A DNA stretch of 64,000 nt from CAZIOH01 sp964540815 (GTDB lineage: Bacteria > Myxococcota_A > Polyangia > Fen-1088), in contig CAZIOH010000003.1 in the NCBI GenBank assembly GCA_964540815.1, positions 62,001 through 126,000 of the forward strand, in the 5' to 3' direction. The notes beneath the pieces were generated by a model. It saw nothing but the letters and a program-made list of their open reading frames with translations, was not told the DNA's origin and did no database searches. Position 1 is the stretch's first letter, and each line of letters starts with the position of its first letter. Shown here one piece after another: positions 1-13,690 of this stretch. Made by a program: the position numbers and the translations under genes.

Positions 1-21
1 CCTGAATGGCAATCCCAACAG

Positions 22-2424
22 TCAGAACCCCGCTGCGGTGCTGCTGAGATAGATCTGATCAACTTCCAAGTTGTAGCAGTTTATGAGAAGGGAGTTGACG
101 GCTGGATCCGTCGTGAGGTCGGTGCCATAGGACAACCAGATCGACGTATTTGCACTGTCGCCTATCCGGCCCAAGGCCGCAGGCATATCACTCCCGCTGG
201 GTATCCATGGAACGGCACAGAAGTTGTCCGAGTAGGTCCACAAATAGCAATAGCCGGCCCCCCGCACCTTCGCGCCGAAGAAGTAGAACGTCGAAGGGTT
301 GACCTTCTGACAGAACTGCCCTCCCCCAGCTGACAGCGACTTCGAGCCCGCGCAACCGTCCGCATCTGCGGTGCCCAGTTGTCCTTGGCTCCAACCCGCT
401 AGGCCGGTGTCGAATCCCGGATCTGGCAGAAGATTCGTTGAACTCTTCTTCCGACAGCCGCAGGTGTGCTTCGTCGTGTCGCAGACCTGGCCCGTGAGCG
501 TGCAGTTGGCGTCGGCGATGCACTGAACGCAGGCGTTGACCAGACAGGCGGGCGTGGACCCACTGCAGCACATGGAGCTGCACGCGACCTGGCCTGCTTG
601 GCAGGTCAGGCAGTCGTTGCCTGCGGCGTTGCAGCCGGCGGCGCACGTCGTTTGAGTCGTCGAGCAGGCGCCGGCCGAGTTGCAGACGGCCGCACTCGTC
701 TTGACCTTGGTGCTGCTCGAGCAGGTGGCGCCGGCCCCGCAGGGGGTATTGGGGGCCATGTTGCCGGTCTCGTTGCAGATCATCGTACCGGTCGTGCAGG
801 AGGTCGTGCCGGTCTTGCAGGGGTTCGAGGGGGTGCAGCCCATGTTGGGGGTGCAGGCGCCGCAGGTGCCGGTTCGGCAGAAGCGGTTGGTACCGCACAT
901 CATCCCGTCGGGGGCGCGGTTGCACGCGCCGGAGCCGTTGCAGGTGGTCTGGCAGTTCGCGGTCGTGCAGCCCGGATCGGTCGCCCCACTCGCCTTGGCC
1001 GAACAGGTGCCGGGGGTGCCGAGGTTGCAGGCCTGGCAGGTCCCGCAGCTCGCCGACGTGCAACAGACTCCATCCACGCAGTTGCCCGAGGCGCACTCGC
1101 CGCCGCCGCCGCAGCTCCGGCCAGGGGGCTTTCCGGCCTGACACTTGCCGGCGTTGCAGTAGGGTGTTCCGGCGAGACAGTCCGTGTCGGCCGAGCAGCT
1201 CGTCTTGCAACTGGTGCCCGAACAGACGAGGCCTCCGCATGACGTGGTGGCGGCCGTCGGACACGCGCCCTTGCCGTCGCAGTTGACGGCCGCGGTGGCG
1301 GTCCCGGCGGAGCACTTGGCGGCGCCGCACGAGGTCGCCGACGAGGCGAACGCGCACGACGTGCTGGTGCCATCGCACCGGCTCCCGCAGGTCCCGGCCG
1401 TGCACGCCGTGCGCCCACTCCTCGGTGTCTGGTTCGCGGGGAGCGTGGTGCACTTCCCGATCGCGCCCGCCAGATCGCACGCCTGGCACGAGCCCCCGCA
1501 GGCGAGGTCGCAACAGTAGCCATCGACGCAGTTACCCGACGTGCATTGCGCGGCGCCCGTGCACTTGCTGCCGTTCGCCACCTTGCCGCACGAGCCGGCC
1601 ACGCAGGGTTGCCCCTGGCAATCGGTGTCCGTCACGCACGACGAGGCGCAGCCGGTTCCGTCGGCCTTGCACTTGAACGGCGCGCATGCCACGGCAGCGG
1701 CCGGCTTGCAGGCTCCGAGCCCGTCGCACGTCGATCCGGTCACGGCGCTCTGAGTGGTCGCGCTGCAAGAGCCCCCGCCGCAAACCTCACCGCTCGCGTA
1801 GAGCTCGCACGCGCCCTTGCCATCGCACAGGCCGTTCTGCTTGCACGTGGTGGCGGCCATCTTGGGACAGGCCGCATGGCTCGCCGGGGCCGCGCTGTCG
1901 GCCGGGACGGGCGTGCAAGCCCCCACGAAGTCCTTCAGGTTGCACGCCGAGCAGCTGCCGGTGCACGCCGAGTCACAGCACACACCATCGGCACAGTTGC
2001 CCGAAGCGCAGTCGGATCCCGCCGAGCACGTCTGACCGAGATCCCGCATCAAGAGGGGACCGTCCGTGGCCTGCCCGGGCGGCGTGGAACCCGCGTCTTG
2101 AGTCTGCGCCACTCCGTTGCCTCCCGAGCCATTCCCGCCGGTCCCTGTCCCGACTTGGGCACCGCCTGTTCCCGTTCCAGCAGACCCAACCATTCCAGGC
2201 GAGCTCGCGCCTCCGCTCCCCGTCATGATCGAAATCGAGCCGCCGCTTCCTCCCGGGGCGCTGTTCTGGCCGCTCGCCGCATCGTTGTGTTGCGTTGCGA
2301 CCACCTGGCCTCCGGCGTCGGAGCCACCGTCCACTCCGACGGGCTCGAGCTCCTTGCGGAGCGAACACCCCACTCCCACCAGAACCACCAAACACACCAT
2401 CGCGATCGCCCGACACTGAATCAT
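22..2424 (-). CDS. Cys-rich repeat lipoprotein with C-terminal beta-sandwich-like domain
   Basis: An 800-residue predicted surface lipoprotein of unknown function. The start at 2424 was chosen over 2454 because it puts a lipoprotein signal at the N-terminus, with a hydrophobic stretch ending in the lipobox VGVGC. Residues about 30-120 are a Gly/Ser/Thr-rich linker. Residues about 120-640 are repeated Cys-rich modules of the type CxxGSDCxSGNCxDGVCC, which recur about three times with Cys-rich spacers. Such modules are common in secreted myxobacterial proteins and are probably disulfide-bonded. The last 140 residues (from LLPDPGFDTGLAGW) look like a carbohydrate-binding or jelly-roll module. 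No catalytic motif is visible. It is transcribed alone, leftward. The gene is confident; its role in adhesion or polymer binding is inferred. Confidence 0.75.
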   Translation of the reverse strand: MIQCRAIAMVCLVVLVGVGCSLRKELEPVGVDGGSDAGGQVVATQHNDAASGQNSAPGGSGGSISIMTGSGGASSPGMVGSAGTGTGGAQVGTGTGGNGSGGNGVAQTQDAGSTPPGQATDGPLLMRDLGQTCSAGSDCASGNCADGVCCDSACTGSCSACNLKDFVGACTPVPADSAAPASHAACPKMAATTCKQNGLCDGKGACELYASGEVCGGGSCSATTQSAVTGSTCDGLGACKPAAAVACAPFKCKADGTGCASSCVTDTDCQGQPCVAGSCGKVANGSKCTGAAQCTSGNCVDGYCCDLACGGSCQACDLAGAIGKCTTLPANQTPRSGRTACTAGTCGSRCDGTSTSCAFASSATSCGAAKCSAGTATAAVNCDGKGACPTAATTSCGGLVCSGTSCKTSCSADTDCLAGTPYCNAGKCQAGKPPGRSCGGGGECASGNCVDGVCCTSASCGTCQACNLGTPGTCSAKASGATDPGCTTANCQTTCNGSGACNRAPDGMMCGTNRFCRTGTCGACTPNMGCTPSNPCKTGTTSCTTGTMICNETGNMAPNTPCGAGATCSSSTKVKTSAAVCNSAGACSTTQTTCAAGCNAAGNDCLTCQAGQVACSSMCCSGSTPACLVNACVQCIADANCTLTGQVCDTTKHTCGCRKKSSTNLLPDPGFDTGLAGWSQGQLGTADADGCAGSKSLSAGGGQFCQKVNPSTFYFFGAKVRGAGYCYLWTYSDNFCAVPWIPSGSDMPAALGRIGDSANTSIWLSYGTDLTTDPAVNSLLINCYNLEVDQIYLSSTAAGF

Positions 2425-2609
2425 GGTTGCACCTAAGCCCAAGACGTCCGACAAGCCAAGCTCCTGACCGACGCCGACAGTTGCACGCCGGAGTGGATAC
2501 GGTCCATGACAATCTGTCCCGCACGGTTCTTTCTGGTCGAGGGCGTCAGATGTGGCCGATTCCCGCCAGCACCGACGCCAATTCGCTTGGCGGTGGGAGA
2601 CCCAGCGCC

Positions 2610-3974
2610 CTACCCGCGCTTCGGCGGGAGCTCCTCCCCCGCGCCGAAGATCTCGGTCAGCTCGGGGGGGGCGGGCTTCTCGGTCAGCTGGCGGGACACG
2701 TCGAGGTGGTGGAGCAGGAAGGCACGGTTGTCGAGCACCGACAGGTTTTGCATCTCGAGCGCGCCCATGCGGTCCTCGGGCGAGAACAGGCCCTCCACCT
2801 TCTCCATGGACAGCTTGTGCGGATCGTAAGCCATGTGCTCGGCGGCGGTCGACACGATGGTGTAGTCGTCCCCCCGTCGCAGCTCAAGCGTCACCCGCCC
2901 GGTGATCGACGGCGCGATCCAGCGCGTGAGGGCGTCCTTCAGCATCATGGCCTCGGGATCGAACCACTTACCCTCGTAGAGCAGCCGCCCGAGACGCCGC
3001 CCCATGGTGAAGTACTGGTCACTGGCGTTCTCGTTGTGGATCGCCGCCAGCAACCGCTCGTAGACGATGTGCAACAGAGCCATGGCCGGCGCCTCGTAGA
3101 TGCCGCGGCTCTTGGCGTCGATCACCCGGTTCTCGATCTGGTCGCTCATGCCGAGCCCGTGCCGCCCACCCACCTTGTTGCAGGCGATGAACAGGTCGAA
3201 CGCCGTGTCGTAGCGCTTCCCGTTGAGGGTGGTCGGGAGGCCCTGCTCGAACCCCACCGTGACCTCCTCGGGCGCCACGTCGACCTCCCCGCGCCAGAAC
3301 GACACCCCCATGATCGGGTTCACGATGCGCATTCCCTTGTCGAGGAACTCGAGATCCTTGGCCTCGTGGGTGGCCCCGAGACAGTTGGCGTCGGTGCTGT
3401 AGGCCTTCTCGACGCCCATCCGGTAGGGCAGGTCGAGCCCGTTCAGGTACTCACTCATCTCCTTGCGGCCGCCGAAGGCGTCGACGAACTTCCGGTCGAG
3501 CCACGGCTTGTAGATCGTCAAGCTGGGGTTGGTGAGGATCCCGTAGCGGTAGAAGCGCTGGATGTCGTTGCCCTTGTGGGTGCTGCCATCGCTGAAGATG
3601 TCGACGCCGTCCTCCTTCATGGCGCGCACGATGGCGGTGGTCGTGACCGCCCGCCCGAGCGGGGTGGTGTTGTAGTACTTGCGCCCGGCCGAGCCGAGAT
3701 GGAAGGCCCCGCACTGGATGGCGATCAGTCCCTCGCGCACCAGGGCCTCGCGGCAGTCCACCAGGCGCGCCTTCCTGGCACCGTGTTGCAGCGCGACCGG
3801 CGGGATGTCCGACGGAGACTCCTCGTCGGGCTGGGCCAGGTCGGCGGTGTAGGCGTAGACCTCGAGGCCGTTGCGGGCGAACCAGGCCACGGCGCAGCGG
3901 GTGTCGAGGCCCCCCGAGAAGGCCACGCCGATGCGGGTCCCGGCGGGCGGCAGCGTGCGGTGAATGCGGCTCAT
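2610..3974 (-). CDS. argG: Argininosuccinate synthase (E. coli-like long type)
   Basis: Joins citrulline and aspartate with ATP to give argininosuccinate, the penultimate step of arginine synthesis; cytosolic. The 454-residue product matches the E. coli ArgG type in length and order. The ATP pyrophosphatase P-loop SGGLDT is at residues 20-25, followed by YAYTADLAQPDEE, KGNDIERF-like KGNDIQRFYRYG, and the conserved GGRHGLGMSDQIENR and SRGIYEAP blocks. The ATG at 3974 fits the family N-terminus; an upstream in-frame ATG at 4013 would add 13 unconserved residues. It lies 129 bases beyond yebC on the same strand with no other arginine gene nearby, so it may be transcribed alone. Confidence 0.95.
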   Translation of the reverse strand: MSRIHRTLPPAGTRIGVAFSGGLDTRCAVAWFARNGLEVYAYTADLAQPDEESPSDIPPVALQHGARKARLVDCREALVREGLIAIQCGAFHLGSAGRKYYNTTPLGRAVTTTAIVRAMKEDGVDIFSDGSTHKGNDIQRFYRYGILTNPSLTIYKPWLDRKFVDAFGGRKEMSEYLNGLDLPYRMGVEKAYSTDANCLGATHEAKDLEFLDKGMRIVNPIMGVSFWRGEVDVAPEEVTVGFEQGLPTTLNGKRYDTAFDLFIACNKVGGRHGLGMSDQIENRVIDAKSRGIYEAPAMALLHIVYERLLAAIHNENASDQYFTMGRRLGRLLYEGKWFDPEAMMLKDALTRWIAPSITGRVTLELRRGDDYTIVSTAAEHMAYDPHKLSMEKVEGLFSPEDRMGALEMQNLSVLDNRAFLLHHLDVSRQLTEKPAPPELTEIFGAGEELPPKRG

Positions 3975-4103
3975 GGCGCGAACGAATACCACGAACGCGA
4001 CCGGATTTGGCACGCCAACGGCCCTCCCGGCGCGCCCTCCGGTGACGTTCGTGAAACGGCGCCCGCGTCCGCTCGGGCGGCGGTGTCGGTGCGCTCGTGC
4101 CTG

Positions 4104-4841
4104 TCAGTCCGCGAGCGCGGTGTACAGGTTCTGCACGTCGTCGTCGGCGTGGATGGCCTCGAGGAAGGCCTCGACCTCGACGCGGGCGTCGCCCGCCAGG
4201 CTGACCGGGTTCTTGGGCTTCCAACCGAGCTGCGCCGAGGTCACGTTCCAGCCCAGCTCACTCAGCCCCTTGTGCACCTTGTCCACGTCCGGAGCGTCCG
4301 TGTAAAAGCGAAAGCCGAGCTCGGGGTGCTGCTCGTCCTCCCCGCCGTGGGCAGCCTCCACGTCCTGCGCCCCCACCTCGATCGCCGCCGCCTCGGCGTC
4401 CACCGAGCCCGCCGGGGCCTTCGCCGGCGGGCTCGCCTCGACGATGCCCACGTGGCTGAAGTCCCACGAGACCGCGCCCGAGGTGGCGAGCTGCCCCTTG
4501 CGAAAGAGCATCCGCACGTTGGTCGCGGTCCGGTTCTTGTTCTCGGTCAGGCACTCGACGATCACCCCGACCTGGTGCGGCGCGAACCCCTCGTAGGTCA
4601 CGGTCTCGTAGTTGACCTGCTCGTCGAGCAACCCCGCCCCCTTCTTGATGGCCCGCTCCAGGGTGTCGCGCGGCATGGATTGCTTCTTGGCGGCCTCGAC
4701 CGCCAGCCGTAGCCGGGAGTTCATGTCCACGTCGGCGCCTCCGCGCGCCGCGATCATGATCTCCTTGGCCAGCTTGGTGAAGATGCGGCCCTTGGCATCC
4801 GCCGCCGCCAGGCGGCCCTTCTGCTTCCACTGCGCTCCCAT
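4104..4841 (-). CDS. YebC/PmpR/TACO1-family protein
   Basis: A 245-residue member of the YebC family, proteins long annotated as DNA-binding regulators and in several cases implicated in ribosome function at difficult sequences. Diagnostic blocks are present: MGAQWKQKGR at the start, DAKGRIFTKLAKEIMIAAR, the LERAIKKGAG helix, YEGFAPHQVGVIVECLTENKNRT, and GAVSWDF. The central region has a short Ala/Pro/Glu-rich extension around residues 140-165. ATG 4841 is supported by a strong AGGAGG ribosome site six to eight bases upstream; the in-frame start at 4922 would add 27 residues unlike the family. It is close behind the vapBC locus but separated from it by a PIN-domain remnant. Confidence 0.9.
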   Translation of the reverse strand: MGAQWKQKGRLAAADAKGRIFTKLAKEIMIAARGGADVDMNSRLRLAVEAAKKQSMPRDTLERAIKKGAGLLDEQVNYETVTYEGFAPHQVGVIVECLTENKNRTATNVRMLFRKGQLATSGAVSWDFSHVGIVEASPPAKAPAGSVDAEAAAIEVGAQDVEAAHGGEDEQHPELGFRFYTDAPDVDKVHKGLSELGWNVTSAQLGWKPKNPVSLAGDARVEVEAFLEAIHADDDVQNLYTALAD

Positions 4842-4859
4842 GGTCCTCCTGTCGTAGCG

Positions 4860-5035
4860 CAAAACCCCCGCCCGAGGAAGCCCGCTTTCCAGGCTCTGCT
4901 GCAGGCGGTCACCATCGAGCAAGCCAGGGCCTCGGCCCGGTGTCGTCCGAGGAAGGTCTGCACGGAGCCCACCGTGCCCTGAGCCAGCTCGTGCTCCAGG
5001 TCGATGAGTACACTCGTATCAGCGGTCCCGCAACT
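4860..5035 (-). pseudogene. Remnant of a second PIN-domain (VapC-like) toxin
   Basis: Reading leftward from about 5030, one frame encodes GTADTSVLIDLEHELAQG, then SVQTFLGRHRAEALACSMVTA. This matches the N-terminal third of PIN ribonucleases: the DTSVLIDLE strand with the first catalytic Asp, then the strand ending in a VTA-type block where a Glu normally follows. After VTA the frame becomes CSRAWKAGFLGRG and runs into yebC out of frame. The second and third acidic motifs are missing, and there is no convincing start codon or ribosome site. I read this as a decayed vapC next to an intact vapBC pair. The homology is judged by eye. Confidence 0.5.
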
Positions 5036-5042
5036 GCCGCTG

Positions 5043-5477
5043 TCACGCGATGGCAAAGGGATGGCGGACCCGTAGGCCAGGAAATCTTGCGAAATCCCCG
5101 TCCGCCGACACGAGCTCGCATCCGCTCTCGATGGCGATCGCGGCGTGGTGGGCGTCGGCGATGAGCTTGCCCCGGACCTTGGTCTGCGCGACGAGGTCAC
5201 AGAAGATCTTCCAGCTCTCGGGTCCGGGTTGCACCGGGCGGCAGTTCCGGCGGTCGCGCAGTCTGGCGATGAATTCGAGGGCCAGCTCGGGCGGGGTCGG
5301 AGCCGACCAGATTCTGCCGTTGGTGACGATGCGAACGAACCCCACGGCGACCAGCTCGGACAGGGCAAAAGGTGCCGGCGAAGACACCAGGGCTGTCAGC
5401 CAGTCCCGATAGCGCTCGTGCTCGACCGCCTCGGCCCGGTGGGCGTAGATGAGCACGTTGACGTCCGGCAGGTCCAC
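5043..5477 (-). CDS. PIN-domain ribonuclease toxin, VapC family
   Basis: A 144-residue PIN-domain protein, the expected length of a VapC toxin, predicted to cleave RNA (often tRNA or rRNA) with Mg2+ when free of its antitoxin. The four-acid site is visible: Asp5 in MDLPDVNVLIYA, the Glu of ALSELVAVGF, the Asp of LIADAHHAAIA and the Asp of SADGDFARF. It starts five bases after the stop of the ribbon-helix-helix gene, the usual antitoxin-first order. It belongs to the TA-system PIN subgroup that ends in a LRVRHPF-like tail. The cellular target cannot be read from sequence. Confidence 0.88.
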   Translation of the reverse strand: MDLPDVNVLIYAHRAEAVEHERYRDWLTALVSSPAPFALSELVAVGFVRIVTNGRIWSAPTPPELALEFIARLRDRRNCRPVQPGPESWKIFCDLVAQTKVRGKLIADAHHAAIAIESGCELVSADGDFARFPGLRVRHPFAIA

Positions 5478-5482
5478 GGGCG

Positions 5483-5740
5483 CTATCGCCTGCCGAGGCG
5501 GATGGACTCTGCGTCATCGGCGTCGAGCGCCTCCTGCAGCTCTGCCTCGCTCGGAAACCGTGCGCTCGGGCTCCCGAACGTCAGGACCTGATAAGGCGTC
5601 TCGGACTCACGCGCGCCCCCGGTGGTGAGGAATGCCTGCAAAGCCTCGACGACGATCTCGCTCAACGTGGTTCTCGCGGCACCGGCACGCCGCCGGGCCA
5701 GGCGCAAGAGCGCCTCCGGCAGGTCGACCGTCGTTCGCAT
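5483..5740 (-). CDS. Ribbon-helix-helix antitoxin, VapB-like
   Basis: An 85-residue protein. The first 45 residues, beginning MRTTVDLPEALLRLARRRA, form a ribbon-helix-helix DNA-binding fold. The acidic C-terminal tail (EAELQEALDADDAES) would wrap and inhibit the toxin. It is expected to bind the palindromic repeats just upstream of its own start and autoregulate the pair. It is five bases from vapC and probably cotranscribed with it. Confidence 0.85.
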   Translation of the reverse strand: MRTTVDLPEALLRLARRRAGAARTTLSEIVVEALQAFLTTGGARESETPYQVLTFGSPSARFPSEAELQEALDADDAESIRLGRR

Positions 5741-5773
5741 CTCATCATGATGCGCGATGGATGCATCAGATGC
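5737..5773. promoter_or_regulatory. Probable VapB operator: GCATC/GATGC repeats
   Basis: Directly overlapping the antitoxin start codon is a perfect 10-base palindrome CATCATGATG (5743-5752). An interleaved inverted repeat, TGATGC (5748-5753) with GCATCA (5763-5768), follows, and further GATGC half-sites are at 5759-5763 and 5769-5773. Clustered short inverted repeats at this position are typical of ribbon-helix-helix antitoxin operators. Binding is inferred. Confidence 0.5.
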
Positions 5774-5824
5774 AAAGCTCGGCGCCGGGAGACGCGCCGG
5801 GTGCCGCGCCTGAATGAAGTGGTT

Positions 5825-7324
5825 CTAGGCGGAGGCGAGCAGGGTTTCGCCCATCAGGTACTCGTCCACCCCCCGTGCGGCGTCCCGCCCCTCGGCGATG
5901 GCCCACACGATGAGGGACTGGCCACGCGCCATGTCGCCGGCCGCGAACACCCCGGGGACGCTGGTGCGCTTGGCCGCGTCGGCGACCACGTTGCCGCGCT
6001 CGTCGATCTTCACCCCGAGCTCCGCCAGCAACCCGTCGCGCTCGGGGCCGAGGAAGCCCATCGCCAGGAATACCAGATCCGCCGGCCACACCTTCTCCGA
6101 CCCGGGCACCTCCCGCATCACCGGCCGCGCCCCCCCCGGGCCCTTCTCGGTCCGCCACTCGACCATCACGGTGTGCAGCTCGCGCACCTGCCCGGCGTCG
6201 TTCCCCACGAACCGCTTGGTGACGATGGCGAACTGCCGCGGATCGGCGCCGAACTTGGCGGCCGCTTCCTCCTGCCCGTAGTCGGTGCGCAGGATGCGCG
6301 GCCACTGCGGCCACGGGTTGTCGTCGCTGCGGGCATCTGGCGGGCGCCCCAGGATCTCGAACTGCACCAGGCTCTTGCAGCCGTGCCGCATGGACGTGCC
6401 GAGGCAGTCCGTCCCGGTGTCGCCGCCCCCGATGACAATCACGTTCTTGCCAGCGGCGTTGATGTACTGCCCATCGGCGAGCTGGCTGTCGAGCAGACTC
6501 TTGGTGTTCTTCGACAGGAACTCCATGGCCAGGTGGATGCCCTTCAGGTTCCGGCCCTCGACCGGCAGATCGCGCGCTTTGGTCGCCCCACCGCACAGCA
6601 CCACCGCGTCGAACTCGCGGCGGAGCTTCTCGGTCGGGTAGTTCTTGCCGACCCAGGTGTTGGTCACGAATGTCACCCCCTCCTGCGCCAGCAGCTTGAC
6701 CCGCCGCTCGACGATGGGCTTCTCGAGCTTCATGGACGGAATCCCGTACATGAGCAGGCCCCCGATCCGGTCGTCGCGCTCGAACACCGTCACGCTGTGA
6801 CCGGCCTGGTTGAGCTGCGCGGCGCATGCCAGCCCCGCCGGCCCCGACCCCACCACCGCGACCTTCTTCCCGCTGCGGCGGGCCGGGATCTGCGGGACCA
6901 CCCAGCCCTCCTCGAAGGCCTTGTCGATGATGGCGCACTCGATGTTCTTGATGGTGACCGCCGGCTCGTTGATCCCGAGCACGCACGAGCCCTCGCACGG
7001 CGCCGGGCACACCCGCCCGGTGAACTCGGGGAAGTTGTTGGTCTTGTGCAGCCGCGCCAGCGCCTCGCCCCACTGCCCGCGGAACACGAGATCGTTCCAC
7101 TCGGGGATCAGGTTGTGCACCGGGCAGCCGCTGGCGCCGCCCGGCAACATCGCCCCGGTGTGACAGAACGGAACCCCGCAGTCCATGCAGCGCGCGCCCT
7201 GCTGCTGCAGCGCCTCGTCGCCCATGTGCGTGTGGAATTCCTTCCAGTCCCCGACCCGCTCCTTGGGGTGCCGCGAGATCGGCAGCACCCGCTCGTATTC
7301 CATGAACCCGGTGATCTTACCCAT
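5825..7324 (-). CDS. gltD: Glutamate synthase small subunit (NADPH)
   Basis: The electron-input subunit of NADPH-dependent glutamate synthase: it takes electrons from NADPH to FAD and passes them through Fe-S clusters to the large subunit. The 499-residue length is slightly above the E. coli protein. The N-terminal ferredoxin-like part has Cys blocks CMDCGVPFCH and CPAPCEGSC for two 4Fe-4S clusters. The FAD fold follows (VVGSGPAGLACAAQL, about residue 150), with the NADPH fold at VIGGGDTGTDCLG and a closing FAAGDMARGQSLIVWA block. It starts 12 bases after gltB ends, so the two form one operon. It supplies glutamate from ammonia fixed as glutamine. Confidence 0.96.
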   Translation of the reverse strand: MGKITGFMEYERVLPISRHPKERVGDWKEFHTHMGDEALQQQGARCMDCGVPFCHTGAMLPGGASGCPVHNLIPEWNDLVFRGQWGEALARLHKTNNFPEFTGRVCPAPCEGSCVLGINEPAVTIKNIECAIIDKAFEEGWVVPQIPARRSGKKVAVVGSGPAGLACAAQLNQAGHSVTVFERDDRIGGLLMYGIPSMKLEKPIVERRVKLLAQEGVTFVTNTWVGKNYPTEKLRREFDAVVLCGGATKARDLPVEGRNLKGIHLAMEFLSKNTKSLLDSQLADGQYINAAGKNVIVIGGGDTGTDCLGTSMRHGCKSLVQFEILGRPPDARSDDNPWPQWPRILRTDYGQEEAAAKFGADPRQFAIVTKRFVGNDAGQVRELHTVMVEWRTEKGPGGARPVMREVPGSEKVWPADLVFLAMGFLGPERDGLLAELGVKIDERGNVVADAAKRTSVPGVFAAGDMARGQSLIVWAIAEGRDAARGVDEYLMGETLLASA

Positions 7325-7336
7325 GGAGGCGACCGC

Positions 7337-11977
<4,641 letters not shown>

Positions 11978-12060
11978 GTGCGTGCCATTCCTTTGGGGTA
12001 CCGAAACGCACGACTTTATCACACGAGAATTGGGAGAAAACCGCCGTGCGCCGCGAGCGG
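11978..12060 (-). promoter_or_regulatory. Possible gltBD promoter region
   Basis: The bases just upstream of gltB are clearly AT-richer than their surroundings. Reading leftward they include TTTTCTCCCAATTCTC followed by TGTGATAAAGT, which could serve as an extended minus-10 element about 45 bases before the start codon. There is no close match to a sigma-54 site (TGGCAC...TTGC). This is a weak call resting on base composition and position. Confidence 0.2.
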
Positions 12061-12206
12061 CCAGTTCACCAAGAAAGTGCTGGACCGAAATATTCGAGAA
12101 ACACGCAGGCATTCTTCCGGGGCATCCCGCGGGTTGGGATGGTACCGCCCGCCAGCACACTGGCCGACGGTCGTCCGTTCCAGGTCGAGTGCCGGCGAAG
12201 GCCCGG

Positions 12207-13568
<1,362 letters not shown>

Positions 13569-13690
13569 GGCCGGCAAATTTACCCGAAGGCGCGGGCCGA
13601 TGCAGGCCCGACCGCGCGAAAAGCCCGTGACGCGACCATGGCGGCCGGACCAATCCGGTCTGACCACGTCGGTGCCAGCCGAGCCACCCA

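Noticed and set aside
2295..4712. 805-codon plus-strand frame opposite argG and yebC
   Set aside because: Antisense shadow of two well-identified genes.
12123..12141. CATCCC-N7-GGGATG hairpin downstream of thrC as a terminator
   Set aside because: Only a 6-bp stem, no T-run; not strong enough to list as a feature.
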